Notes under the pieces: model-generated
Told to the model about the DNA's origin: nothing
Databases searched by the model: none
Seen by the model: only the letters and a program-made list of their open reading frames with translations
Shown: piece after piece, positions 25,352 to 37,097 of the stretch
Layout of the letters: every line of letters starts with the position of its first letter
How positions within the stretch are numbered: position 1 is the stretch's first letter
Made by a program: the position numbers and the translations under genes
Assembly (NCBI GenBank): GCA_030268105.1
Contig: BSDZ01000019.1
Location: 1,962,001-2,026,000 of the forward strand
Length of the DNA stretch: 64,000 nucleotides
Reading direction: 5' to 3'
Origin: Volvox africanus
Lineage: Eukaryota > Chlorophyta > Chlorophyceae > Chlamydomonadales > Volvocaceae

Positions 25352-25761
25352 TTTTATGCGGCATGTAAAAACGCCATACTTGATATTCCAACGCTTTTCA
25401 TTAAGGTACAAAGAGGCTTTTTGGCTCACAAGGATATTGGTTCGGCTAGATGTACACCCGTAGTACACTCTGGACTTTGCTTTCTTGCCAGGCTGTTACC
25501 CGTTATAGTGCCAAACAGTTGCTGTGAACCTTACCCTGCTTTTGTTGATTGGATGTTAAATCTTATTTTTCTAACCTCTATTTGACATAAGGAGCAATCT
25601 GAAACTGTGTAACTCATACCCAACCACGGTATCAGCTTGGCAAGATGTTAAAGCAAAGCTCTCCAACTTAGAAACGGATCATTCTGTTGCTGCTGTAATA
25701 GTCGCTTGTCACTGCAATAAGAACGATTTGGAACGGGCCTGATCAGCCCGCTGCGCTCGAC
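25352..25761. promoter_or_regulatory. Divergent intergenic region between the CbiA-like gene and SLY1
   Basis: The ATG of the minus-strand CbiA-like gene (25351) and the ATG of SLY1 (25762) are about 410 bp apart and diverge. Both promoters and 5' untranslated regions must fit here unless upstream non-coding exons exist. I see no clear TATA box or repeated motif. Confidence 0.45.
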
Positions 25762-28700
25762 ATGAACATTCGACAAAAGCAAACAGGTGTGTTATATCAA
25801 ACAAGCGAACCGTTTTATGGAGTTTCCTATTGGAGTCGCTTTTGATCGCAGAGGTTGTCCTCCGTGCACTGAACTTTAACGGGGCCCTTGGCAAGGATTC
25901 TTCGGGGGAGTCTTATAAGGTCATCGTTTTGGATCGGTTTACAAAGGATATAATTGCGCCTCTGCTGCGCTTGAACGACCTGCGGAAGCATGGGGTCACA
26001 CTCCACCTCATGCTTGAGAACGAGCGCCAGCCCATCCCAGATGTGCCGGCAGTGTATTTGGTACAGCCTTCGCCATCGAACATTGAGCGCATTACAGCTG
26101 ATGCCGTGGCCGGGCTGTACGACTCTATGCACCTAAACTTCACCGTGCCCATACCCAGCAAGTTAATGGAACAACTCGCGGCAGGCGTGGTGAAGGCAGG
26201 TTGCCTCAGCCGGATTAGCAAGCTATACGATCAGTACCTGGCTTTCATTGCGCTTGAGCCCACGTTATTCTCACTAGGCCAACCTGAGGCATACCTGGAG
26301 CTGAACGATCCGCAAGCAAGGGATTACCAAATAGAGGTAAGGCGATAGGGGAACGGAGTTTGGTATCAGTTTGTTGCGAAAGGAACGCATGAGGTAGGGC
26401 CCTACAGATGTAATGCTTGTGCCATGTACATATGTACACATCACAACCACACACACGCATACCCTCCCCAACATCGTTCCTGTTCTTGTCGGCGAATTCC
26501 ATTGGCGGTTAGCTGTTTGCCTTAGTACAAACGCCCGAGTGTGGGCAGGCGCAGAGGATCATATCGATCTTAGCATGTCAGTTTCCTTCCGATATCCTGC
26601 AATGCACCATGCTGTATTTGCTCGACCCCGACAAGGTTCGGGGTTAGATCACTAGTAACAAATGTGCAAATACGAGTACCAGGCGTATTTGAGCGAGCGA
26701 ACTATTTGCGTTATCGGACAGGCTAAGTGATGCCGTCTTTCAGAGCGGCATATGTTTCGTAACGTCTGTGGGCATCACCATGGACCGCGGGGCTGGCAAC
26801 CGGATTCCTGAAACAATGCGAACCTCGTCCGCGGATGGGTTTCTCTGCTCGCAGGCAGCCGTATTGAATATTGTTGACGGCCTTTTCTCGGTCTGCGTAT
26901 CATTGGGCGTTGTGCCCATCATCCGCTGCCCTCGAGGGGGTGCGGCTGAGCATATTGCTGGAGCGTTGGACGCCAAGTTGCGGGACTCACTGAAGAGTCG
27001 CACCAATTTGTTCAGCGAGGGTGTGCTAGGGCTCTCTGCCTCGCTGTCGAGGCCGCTGCTCTGCCTATTCGACCGCAACTTTGACCTGACAACCGTGGTG
27101 CAGCACGCCTGGACCTACAAGCCCTTGGTGCACGACATCCTGGGGCTGAAGCTGAACCGAATTGCACTGCAGAGCGAGGCGTCAGTTCCGGGGCCACCTG
27201 GGATTCATGCCGGCGCCGGTAAGGATTTAAGAGCAATTTGATGGTGGACAAATCAGTGTTTGGTGCTTCTTGCAGGGTTGTTCTAAAGCGAATGGCAGAC
27301 ACTGCTTAACAAGCACATGTTACACATGGCGCGGCAACAAAAACAGGTTGTCCTATTGATTTATCTGCCTGTTGCAGCTTATCGACTGGGCAACTTGCTC
27401 GGTAGCCTGATTTGCAACATCACGTAGCATATGCTGTGACCATACTTGAAGTCCATGCATGCGACGATTATTTGTTTATGGGAAAGAACGTGAACGTTGA
27501 TATGAACGTTGTATGTTGTTTAATGTGAACGTTGTATGGCGAGTTGAGCGAGTAGCTGAGTCTAGATGCTGTTGTGATAACTGTCTGCCCTGCCTACTGA
27601 ATGCCACTTTCATCACTTATGTCCACCAATAAGTATATGCTGGCGCATGTGCACTGCTGCGATATCTGGCTTTTGTGCATCCGTAAATGCCCCTTTTTTG
27701 ATAGGCAAGAAGCATTACGATGTGGACGACAAGGATTTCTTTTGGGAGGCCTGCGGGTCGCACGCATTTCCTAAGGTGGGTGGTGCTACCGAAGCGCTAG
27801 GACACTTTCTTGGTTTAGCGTGACTTGTTGTGAAGATCAGTAGATGCGCGTGTAGGTAATCTAGCTGAGCACGTAGTTTGGGATGGCGTCTACTCTTATG
27901 TGTGACGTTTGGGATGGACGGGGATGGGAATTCAACACAAGTCCTGTGTGTGGCCTTTATCTAGTCCTTGATGCTCGTTGGAAAAGGTGCGCCGTCCCCC
28001 TGTGTGTTTATGGCGCAGCACTACTGTACCTTCTCATTTGCGCTTGCCCCCTGGCCTGTTTGGCGGTTAAGTAGGTGGCAGAGGAGGTCGAGACCCAGCT
28101 GCAACGTTACCGCGCAGCAGTCGACGAAATCAACAAGAAGACCGCTGCCGGTGCGGGGCAGGACGGCGCTTTCGATCCAGACGAGCTGCTTCGGCGAAGT
28201 ACGCAAAACCTTATGCAGGCGGTATCTTCACTGCCGGAGCTGCAAGAACAAAAAAAGGCATGATGGGAACACTACTTGTGCAAGCGAGTTATTTGGCCGT
28301 TAACACTCGGAAATTAAAATGAGGGGATTATTACGCTTGATCCTAAGTCTTGATCGGAACATGGTACAAGAGGCGACTCATGCTCCCGGCACCTAGCCCC
28401 TACTTACACGTCGCTTCCCTTCTGCTAGGTGCTGGATAAGCACACGAACATTGCCACTAGCCTCCTGGGGGCCATCAAGATGCGCGCTCTGGACCAATAC
28501 TACAATGTGGCAGAGGACCTCCTGGTGGGCAAGGGCGATTTGCAGGCTGTCCTGAAGCTGCTGCAGAGCGGCAAAGGGGCGCCAATGGATAAGCTGCGTC
28601 TAGCACTGATCTACGTCCTCGCCCAGGACGGTGAGCATGCGCGCGCCTGTCCATGTTTAATCCCTCATATGCCGTTGACAGACTTCAGGCCGCGGCATCC

Positions 28701-29884
28701 TCGAAGGTTCGGTTCTCCTTGCTTGGGCATGTTGGCATATCCTGGGGTTCACGTGGTTGTAAATGGCGCTGGTGTGGGCCATGATGCACTGGCGCTTAAG
28801 TGTGAGGATGCAGTGCGGCAGTCACTTCCCGTCTTCCAGTTCACAGCCCTTTCGATTTTGCGTCCCCAGGCCTACCGAGTGACCAGGAGCTGTTAGAGCT
28901 GGAGGCGATTATGCGCAGCGGAGGTGCAGACGTAACGCCGCTGCAGTACGTGCGGACCCTGAAGCGCAACAACCTGACCGGTAGCGGTAAGATGGGCGCA
29001 GAGGTTCTGGGCCACCACGGCGGCACAGCCATGGCGTCGCAGAACAATTTGTTGGACTGGGCGGACAAGACGTTTGGACAGGGTCTCAGCCAAGTCGCGA
29101 AGGGAGTCAAGACACTTCTTTCAAGTGAGGTTCAGGGCCGGGTGCTGTTAACGAACGCAGGTATCGATAATGAGGTGCCCCTCGATTCATTTGCTGCCAA
29201 CAGCAGATTAGGGGCATGGGCCGCCCAAGGAAGGGATATGTCCTCAGCTCCAATCTTCTGTTGCCCATTCGCACATATAGTAACGCGGCCGGACGGATTC
29301 TCTCCTTCTCGGGTTGCCACAAGTTGCGGCGAAAGGGCTGGTTAAGTACCTGCATTGGATTGCATTTGTTGCCGGTATGGTATGGCGAGGAGCTCTTTTG
29401 GATTATGATATTAAAACTGTTTATTTCGCATAGCAGCTGCATGCTAGGTACAGGGATGCCCATCGCCCAAGCCGGAGACAGTCGTCCTAGAATTTCCCAG
29501 TAAGCAATGGTGCTTCTCGGTAAGCACTTGTTCCGTTTTGTACATGATATGATCCCCGCAGGTGCACGGCAGGCACCCTTGGCAGGGTGTGTGGAGGCGC
29601 TGATGGAGGGGAAGGCCGGCAGCGTGGAGTTCGAGTCTTACGCCGTGTTCGACCCAAAGTTGGCGCCTGGGCGTTCCAGCATAGAGCGCGCGAAAGGCCC
29701 CTTCCGTGAAGGCATTATCTTCATGATTGGGGGTGGGAATTACTTTGAGCGCGAAACGCTGCTTTCATGGGCACAGCGCTGCACGCCACCACGACATGTG
29801 GTTTACGGCGCCACGGAATTGCTGTCAGGTGAAGAGTTCGTACAGCAGCTGAGCGAGCTGGGCCGGCGAAGCGGTGGACGATGA
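25762..29884 (+). CDS. SLY1: SLY1, Sec1/Munc18-family SNARE regulator, 8 exons, 635 aa
   Basis: Proposed exons: 25762-25786, 25852-26336, 26855-27218, 27705-27775, 28075-28257, 28429-28630, 28870-29124, 29562-29884; phases close exactly. SLY1 binds the Golgi/ER syntaxin (Sed5 type) and is needed for ER-Golgi vesicle fusion. The reading matches the family from end to end: start MNIRQKQTEVVLRALNFNG, VIVLDRFTKDIIAPLL, NERQPIPDVPAVYLV, GVVPIIRCPRGGAAE, RPLLCLFDRNFDLTT, HAWTYKPLVHDIL, AVSSLPELQEQKK, GIIFMIGGGNYFE and HVVYGATELL near the end. The length (635) is close to the ~640 of animal and yeast SLY1. The intron after 28257 seems to use a GC donor. A TGTAA polyadenylation signal may lie at 30192. 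The protein should be cytosolic and peripheral on membranes. Confidence 0.95.
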
Positions 29885-31738
29885 GGCTCCCTCGCGAGCA
29901 CTCAGTGCAAGGCGGATGGCTCCGTACCATATCATGATCGTTGATAAAGCTGTGGTTAGGTATGTACACAAATGGAATTGCTGGCGGCAGCTGCAAGTGA
30001 AGGAGGCTTACCCCTCAACCGTTGCAAGGACCAAAGCAACTCTTTAAAGCCTTCAAGTTACGGGTTTTTCAGGACCACGTAGCCGGGTTTCTAAACCCAT
30101 CAAGGATTGGCAGTTCATAGCCCGACAGGGCACCTGCAACGTCGCAACTGCTAAGATTCCAACAGAGAAGCTTTGGCGCGAGGTGGCCGGCTGTAAACTT
30201 TAGATGAGGGCATGCAAATGGGACCTGGAAGCGCTCCCAGTGCTTGTTAAACAAGCCAATATGCTGTGGACACCGTCTTCATCGCAAGGTCCCTGCTGTC
30301 CATGGTTGACTAGGGTTTTGAGACGTCAATATTATGCATGATGGCGGTGGCAGTGGAGATGGCTAAGTCTATCCAATGTCGGAGATGCAAAGTGCGCACC
30401 AGAAGAAGCAGAGATCGTGTTAAGGCAGTGGGGCAGAGAGGAAGGAAAGACGGTGCGTAAGGCAAGACGTCGGAGTGAAGTGGAAACCACTACGACAGGG
30501 GGATGCTGAAAAGAGGAAAGTAGCTAAGACGGGACGGTAATCCAGCTTTATCGACCCACACCCACAAATTTTCAGGACGAATGAGTTGTGACAGCTTTAT
30601 GGGGGCGATTGATTACAAAATGTGGAGTGAACTGTGGTTAGGTTCAATGGTACGGATGTCAGTGAACTGGCGGAAATTGTAAAGGGGCCCAGAGTCTCAA
30701 CAATAGTAGTGTTAGTGTTCATGCATAACACATTTCCACATTTGAGTGTTCATGCATAAAAGCTTGGCTGGTAGATTATGTAGAGCAGCTCTGGGCAGCA
30801 CAGTTGTTTCACTACGAAACGAAGGTAACAATTTGACGAAAGGTTTGCGTATGAAGTGGCCATCTCCATGTCACATTGTCAATCCCAAGGGTAAATCTTT
30901 GCGGTAGTTTTTGTTGCACCTTAACAACAAAGTACTGTGCTAGGCTGGCACCTACCCCAGGACAGGGCAGGCTACCCTAGCCTAACGACATTTGGCAACA
31001 AGACTTTTAATGAAGAAAATGCTCATAATCCACACCTTTACAACATCTGCAAACAAACACCCGGGCCAAAGATTTTCATGGCCAAATACAACAGAAATAC
31101 GTACATTGCAAATATTCAAGCAACACAGCCGATCAGATCAATACCCCCAAAAACTTGTACAAAAAACGGCAAGTGTACATCCGCCCGCACCCCATTTTGT
31201 GACAGCGAGGACTACACTACGTCCTATGAAGATCACCACGCAAATCTCAGCGCATTCGTTACCAACAGCAAAGTACATGCAACGACACGGGCCCGAAAAT
31301 ATATCGGTACAAGGCAGCATACAGACAGAGTACACAGGGGCACCAGTATCTGAAACAATCGGTATTTTTCGTTTTGGCGATCTGCAAAATTATGCTGCCT
31401 GTACCTGCCCGTTTGCATCACATCGATGCACCAGGAGCAGCGGTATATGTTCAGAGTAAAAATTAAGGCAGCAGAACCGATGACAAAAAACAGCAGCGGT
31501 CTGACAACCAACCTAATGTCCAGCAGGACGTCTTTGAAAGCACACGAAAAACGTAGGTTACAAGATACGACAACACTGTAGTTACGCAGCAGAAAGTTTC
31601 TTGTAGAATCGCCATTCCATTATGTGCAAAGTGACCGTGTGGCTTCGGGATTAAGAGAACATCCAGCAGCGAAGATGTGGATGGGTGCCCCGAACATACA
31701 GAGGGTTCCCCCCCTTAAAGAGAGCTGGTGCGTCCAGG
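29885..31738. other. Gene-free region after SLY1
   Basis: About 1.85 kb holds the SLY1 3' untranslated region and AT-richer spacer. GTGTTCATGCATAA occurs twice within about 30 bp near 30715-30757. Open frames between 30930 and 31460 do not resemble any family I know and have non-coding-like composition. A TTACA at 31558-31562 could be the polyadenylation signal of the next minus-strand gene. Confidence 0.5.
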
Positions 31739-32392
31739 TCAGTGCTTGCCCTTTCGCTTAGACTCTGCCTTGCGTTTTCCAGACGCTGCAGTGTCCAGAG
31801 CCAGAGCCCGCATTTCCACCTCCAGAATCTGAGACGGCTCCGCCTCCCTGTGCAAGAGATCAACCACGGATATGCAAGTCATCACAGCTGTCACAAGAGT
31901 GGGCCCAGAACAACGTTATAAAATTCCTCACCAACGCATTCATGCCAATGCTGCAAAGTAAAGCAAATGCCAGGGTACAAGCATACATGAAGGCCGATGA
32001 GCAAGACGACTTACGAAAGCGCTGTTGCAATCAGATGCTCGCGTTCCATTTCGTCGAGCTCCGCCATCTGACGGACCCAATCTTCGGCAGCCTCTAGTTC
32101 CTCTAGTTCCTCCGAGGTGACAGCCTCCTGCAGAACGTCAGGACAAAGGAAAAATATGCAAGCATTAGTACAGCGAAAGTCGGCAGAGATCAAGCCGGGA
32201 TGCCAATGCAACCTTAAAATGCTGTCCTCCACGTCAGAGTCCTCAATAAGTCAAAGAACACCCTCGCACCTCAACAGCAGTATCTGCGTAATAGTAGAAA
32301 TTGTTCTTGCCATTATACAGTTGGCTGGTGTGCGACTTCCAGGAGCCGGGGATGAACTCCGGTGCGTTCACGTTCAGCTGTTTAGATGCCAT
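31739..32392 (-). CDS. Small PAM2-motif protein (CID/ERD15-like), 3 exons, 114 aa
   Basis: Proposed exons: 32270-32392, 32015-32127, 31739-31847; phases agree. Residues 6-18 read LNVNAPEFIPGSW, a good match to the PAM2 motif (LNxxAxxFxP) that docks on the MLLE domain of cytoplasmic poly(A)-binding protein. The rest is a Tyr-rich segment (NNFYYYADT), an acidic helix (SEELEELEAAEDWVRQMAEL) and a Lys/Arg-rich C-terminus (GKRKAESKRKGKH). Plant proteins with an N-terminal PAM2 and little else include the CID/ERD15 group, so a role in mRNA translation or stress response is a reasonable guess. Apart from PAM2 I recognise no domain. A possible polyadenylation signal is TGTAA at 31562-31558. Confidence 0.8.
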
Positions 32393-33806
32393 CAGCTTCC
32401 AATGTTAACGTTGAATGTAAAGAGTATAAGATGGATGCGAAAGTATACTTATTTTTAAGAGCATAAAATGTTCTCACATTATCCAGGATTTTGTAGGTCT
32501 CGAGCTTTGGCTTACATGTCGTACTGTTCTTAGTGTGATCGCCTGGTGTGAGTTCAGCACTTCAGCTTTCCAGCTAAACTTATGTCTTCGAACCTGTCCA
32601 AGCATATCAAACTTTAATATGCCTTACGCTAAATAGAAATGCATGGATGATTTACACACCCCAGTTAGTCAACATAAAATATCATGCCCAGCCCATTCAA
32701 TATCTGCATAAATACATGTAAGTATTACAGGTCATCTTTACTCAGTGCATCAATGAAGTTGGTGCTTCTACGATCACCTGTAACCAACCGTTTAGGCGCC
32801 GTACCTGGTCATAACGGAAACCGGCGGAAAACAGCTGAAGTTGTACAGATCTCATTATCTCCCTAATTACCCTGGTTCTGCAAGCCCGAAATTAATGCTA
32901 CGGAGTTCTAACGCCGTTGCTCGTCCTGAGGTCGTCCAAGGAACTTTGCTATCCGCCCTTTGACAGGCTAGGGATTCCTAAGCCGAAGTATGGAACTAGT
33001 GGAGCTAGTAGAGCCTCTTCATTCATTGAATTATCCAATGTGTTTCTTAATTTGCAAACGGGAGGCTCGGCCTTCTCTGTTTTAGAGATAGCCAACAAAG
33101 AGCGCTTGCAACGCAATTCCACGACATTCCTGGGACATGTTGTAGATTTGATGGGATAAAGTTATCAATTCATTGTCCGACAAGAATTCCCTTAAGCAAG
33201 GTCACTCAGGATCGCTGAAGCACACGATAACCGCCACGGCATCCAAAATCAAATGCCGTCGTTGCTGTCATAACAAACAACATAATACAATTGGTAAATA
33301 TGCATAGCCGTTAAAAAACAGAATAACATCGCGTGCGAGATCCATTTCAATCCGACGCCTGAACAACCACGTATGACCGACTGCCGCCGTTTATTAAGTA
33401 TCCTGATAACCAGGTAAAATTATTATAACAATCAAGTATTATTTCGTTGGTTTCAGCCTGGTCCCGTCGTATTGCAGAAACGAGCTCCTAACTTTGGAAA
33501 TGTACGGTGTAGATCCCGCCCGAAACCAAAGCATAAAGAAACAGGGCAAATACCGGCCGCAAGCCACCGTTGCACGAGGCAAGTGGTTGCATGAGCATAG
33601 CGTCTCGGACCCTGCTTCAGAGCTTACATCCATAAATAATTGCAGAACAAATAAAACGACGCACATGGGAATCCAACAAGCAAAAGACCTTTCAAGACAC
33701 AGGTGCCGCAGGCCGCTTAGCTGGACTGACAAAATCGCAACCTGCACAATAATGCCAATGACCTCCTACCATGAGATGCCATGCCACAGGCACAAGCAGG
33801 GACAAT
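32393..33806. other. Gene-free region between the PAM2 gene and PPME1
   Basis: This 1.4 kb of AT-rich spacer has no supported gene. It should contain the promoter of the PAM2-motif gene and the 3' untranslated region of PPME1. A TTACA at 33624-33628 (TGTAA on the minus strand) lies about 180 bp past the PPME1 stop. No RNA gene or repeat was recognised. Confidence 0.5.
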
Positions 33807-36800
33807 TTATCTCGGCCCTCCAGATTCCCCAAGGACTGGGCCCGCGACCACGGGCACAACCGGCCGAACCCCTGTTGGTGCACGAGGGAACTGCAAGGGC
33901 GGCTCGCCAACCCTAAAGCGACGCAAGAAACCCATCAAATGTTCTGAAGCACGTTCTGGCTCGTCCTCATGAATTGCATGGCCCGCAGTGGGCATCAGAA
34001 TAAGCTGGAACTTGCCCTGCATTTGGCCTATTGTGAGAATCCGGTCCAGACGATCTGTCCCAGCCAGAAGCAGCGCTTTCGGGCAAGGCAGCTGCAGCAA
34101 ACAGACAATGGCCAAGGGGTGGAAAGGGAAGTTCTGGTACTGAAGATCTGAGGTACGCTGTAAAGTTCCGATGGTGCGTGTCAGTGGCTACACCGAAGTG
34201 GCCGCATATGAGTGCTCTTGCATCGTGACTTCCTAAATGAACAGAAGAACTGTGGTCTTCATATATGCGAAGCAGCTCACAAATCTGCCATGGAGCAACC
34301 TTTAATAGAGGGGGAATCTTAGTCGCAGTGCATGGCAGAGCACGGCTATTCCTTCCCACCTGCAGGAACGCGTCCGATAAGCCGGTGTACCAGCCCTCCC
34401 AATACGGCCGGCTCAGCTCCAGAGGTGTGCGCCAGGTCCAGTGTTGTTGGATCCTCTCACTGTCCGCTACCTCTGCACCGTTGGGCTGTGGCACCAGCTG
34501 GCTTGGCATGGACACCGCGGCGGCCTCCTTATTGCGGGACATGCCGCTGCGGACCGCCCATGCCACGGCCTCCTCCAGTGATGGGAAAGACGAGGGCCGG
34601 CCCGCCAGGACGTTCATCATATGCGGTAACGCAGCTGCACCTCACAAAGGCGTAAGGGGGAGAAACATATTCATTACATTTTCACAGGAACATGGGTCCC
34701 GTTTGCTAGTCTTAAAGCCAGGCGTTGGTGCAGACTGCTGCGGGTGTAAGAATATGACTCACCAAGCGCCGCGCCTTCGACCACATCAATTACCACTACT
34801 CCCTCAAGCCGCTTTATGCGCTTTGTAGCGGCTGCCCAGACCGCCAGGCCACCGCCCATGCTGTGCCCAACAAGGATTCCGGCAGGTGGCCCCTCAGCCG
34901 GTACAGCACTTGACCGCTGAACGAAAGTAGGTGCAGCAGTGACGGTCCCCAACTTCCCCTCCGCGTGTGCAATGGGCCCCGTGCTAGAGCTTCTGGGGTC
35001 GGCATCGCACGCAGCATCATCACTCAAGCCCTCCTGTGTTGCCGTCCGTTGTCCAACACCAGCCACATCGTCACCTTTCCTGCTGTCGCTGCTGCCACCG
35101 AACATGTGTTCCCAGATGGCAATAATGTCCTCCGACATCGCCTATTGGAAAGCGTCAAAGGATATTGGGCCCAACGCTTAACGTTAATTATAGCCGAAGA
35201 GCAGGAGAGCACTCTACGCACCTGACGAGTTCTCTCGTGCATTGTGTCAAGTCTGCACACTGACCGTGTACAGTTAACAGCCCATGCTCGTATGCTGCAT
35301 GTGCAAATATTGCAGTGCTTACCTCCTTCGAAAAGTCCGTGTCGTTGTCCGTGGCAGTCAGGCCATGGCTCCGCATGTCGGGAGCCACGACACGATACCT
35401 GCGAACACATTACCTCTGATCAGTGCAGGTGACGACGACTAACGATATCAGAACACGACTTTCCCGGCTGTCAGCCTACCACGGCGACAGTTCTGCATAG
35501 GGGCTCAATGATTTGAGGGCCAATTAAATGGAGGAAACATGATTTCAAAACAAAGAAACGATAAAATGGAGGATCCAAAGGCTGGCTTGCAGCACAAAAG
35601 GCGCCCAAACCGGTGGGTTGCCATAGATTCAGCCAAAGATCTTGCTCTTGGTCTATATTTCTTAAATCCTAAAGACATGAACGCAAGGCCATATAATGTA
35701 ACAATCGGATGTTCAAAGAACACCAGCATGGAACACCAAGAATACCCGCATGCTTCTTCAAATGGAGGCCGCTATCTCAAAACATGTTAAGGGTTCCGGA
35801 CTTAATTGCACATAGCGGTATCTTAGGTTATGGATGTTCCTAATATTGCACGTAGGCGCACTTGTGTTTCAGCTGCTTGGCCACCAAAGACCAGGTGAGT
35901 CCGCTGTAGCCACCCCCATGTATACACATCACGACAGGCCCTTCGGTGCCCGCCACGTAGACATTAAAGGTACCTGCCCTGCGGCCAGTACGCGCAACAC
36001 ACAGGGTTGTTGGATTGGCCAGGGAACTAGTGCTGATGAGGTGCCGGTGATGGCCGGTGGTGGCCGCATCCGCATGCCGCTCACATCTATCCGCCAAGGA
36101 TGGTACATGTGCCTGATGGACAAGCCTAAGAGGCGCACGACAGGTCCTGTGCACGATCTCTCGTACATAATTGACGCGGCATTCATGGTGCCAGTAACGA
36201 ATTTATAGAGGAGGTCTTATAGCAGCAACCTTGTGACTGCAGCCGTAGCCATACCAGCATAGCGGTATTACGCCATGGATTGCTCATTGCATAAAAAATG
36301 TTCCAACCAACAGCTTAAGTACGGAAGAATTGTGGCATGGTACCAAAACCTTTCTGGGTGGACAACGAGGTGGATGTCGCCATCAATCGTGGGAGCATCG
36401 GTATTTGTACCGGCAGACGCCACCGTGACCTCAATATATTTATCCTAGTAACGAACACCTTTTCCCACAACACGCCGCATTTAGCACACGCAGCTTACAG
36501 GACTGGTGCCCGACTACCCGCAACTACCATCGCACCTGCTAGGCAAGTTTATGCTCAATCTCTTATCCCAGTAGGAGTCCCAGCTCCCCAGCGCTACAGG
36601 CGCCCGCGTCTTCGGCTTAGCGAACACGCCAACAGGTACGGCCCCAAAAGATACCGGGGGTGTACCGCTAGAACTTTCGTCAACCTCGTCCAGTGTTCCG
36701 AGACCAACGGACGCTGGCGGGGCAAGGGGCGGTGGTGCACCGGCCGTGTGCACGCCCAGAGCCTTCTTCCGGAGAAGGTCTGCAGGTCTTAGCTGTCCGC

Positions 36801-36840
36801 CAGATCCTTTTCGACCGGCGTCTGAAGGGAATTCGTCCAT
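33807..36840 (-). CDS. PPME1: Protein phosphatase methylesterase 1, 6 exons, 478 aa
   Basis: Proposed exons: 36536-36840, 35862-35978, 35323-35398, 34763-35141, 34360-34634, 33807-34091; all phases fit. PPME1 is an alpha/beta hydrolase that removes the methyl ester from the C-terminal Leu of the PP2A catalytic subunit and can hold PP2A inactive. Visible markers: YVAGTEGPVVMCIHGGGYSG (oxyanion strand), APDMRSHG, the nucleophile elbow LVGHSMGGGLAV (Ser260), VVVIDVVEG (Asp285) and MPTAGHAIHED (His422), with LTIGQMQGKFQ before it. RPYWEGWYTGLSDAFLQ also matches. About 75 extra Ser/Gly/Asp-rich residues sit just before the elbow, and the N-terminus has a ~100-residue extension ending in SWDSYWDKRLSINLPSR. 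The ATG at 36840 is the first in frame. Confidence 0.94.
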
Positions 36841-37097
36841 AAATTCTTTTAACAGTCTCGCTACTTGCTGCCACAAAACGAGGTTGCCCGATACATTAAC
36901 ATATGGTCATAGTGCAGAGTCGTCTGGTAAAAATACAGTTAAACGAAATAGAGATTACCATGTACTAATGGGATAATTGAAGCCCATAGGTTTAATTGCC
37001 TTCCGAAATGTGCCGTATTGTGTATGGCGCGCGTGCTGCGCTTCGCTTTACACCCACCGATGCAGTTGATAAAAGACCGAAAGCGATACACATTCTC
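36841..37097. promoter_or_regulatory. Divergent promoter region of PPME1 and RFC1
   Basis: The start codons of PPME1 (minus, 36840) and the proposed RFC1 start (plus, 37098) are only about 257 bp apart. This short AT-rich stretch probably serves both genes. No specific element was identified. Confidence 0.45.

Noticed and set aside
30937..31459. Two overlapping plus frames of about 140-155 codons
   Set aside because: They overlap each other in different frames, have AT-rich composition unlike the genes here and show no known motif.
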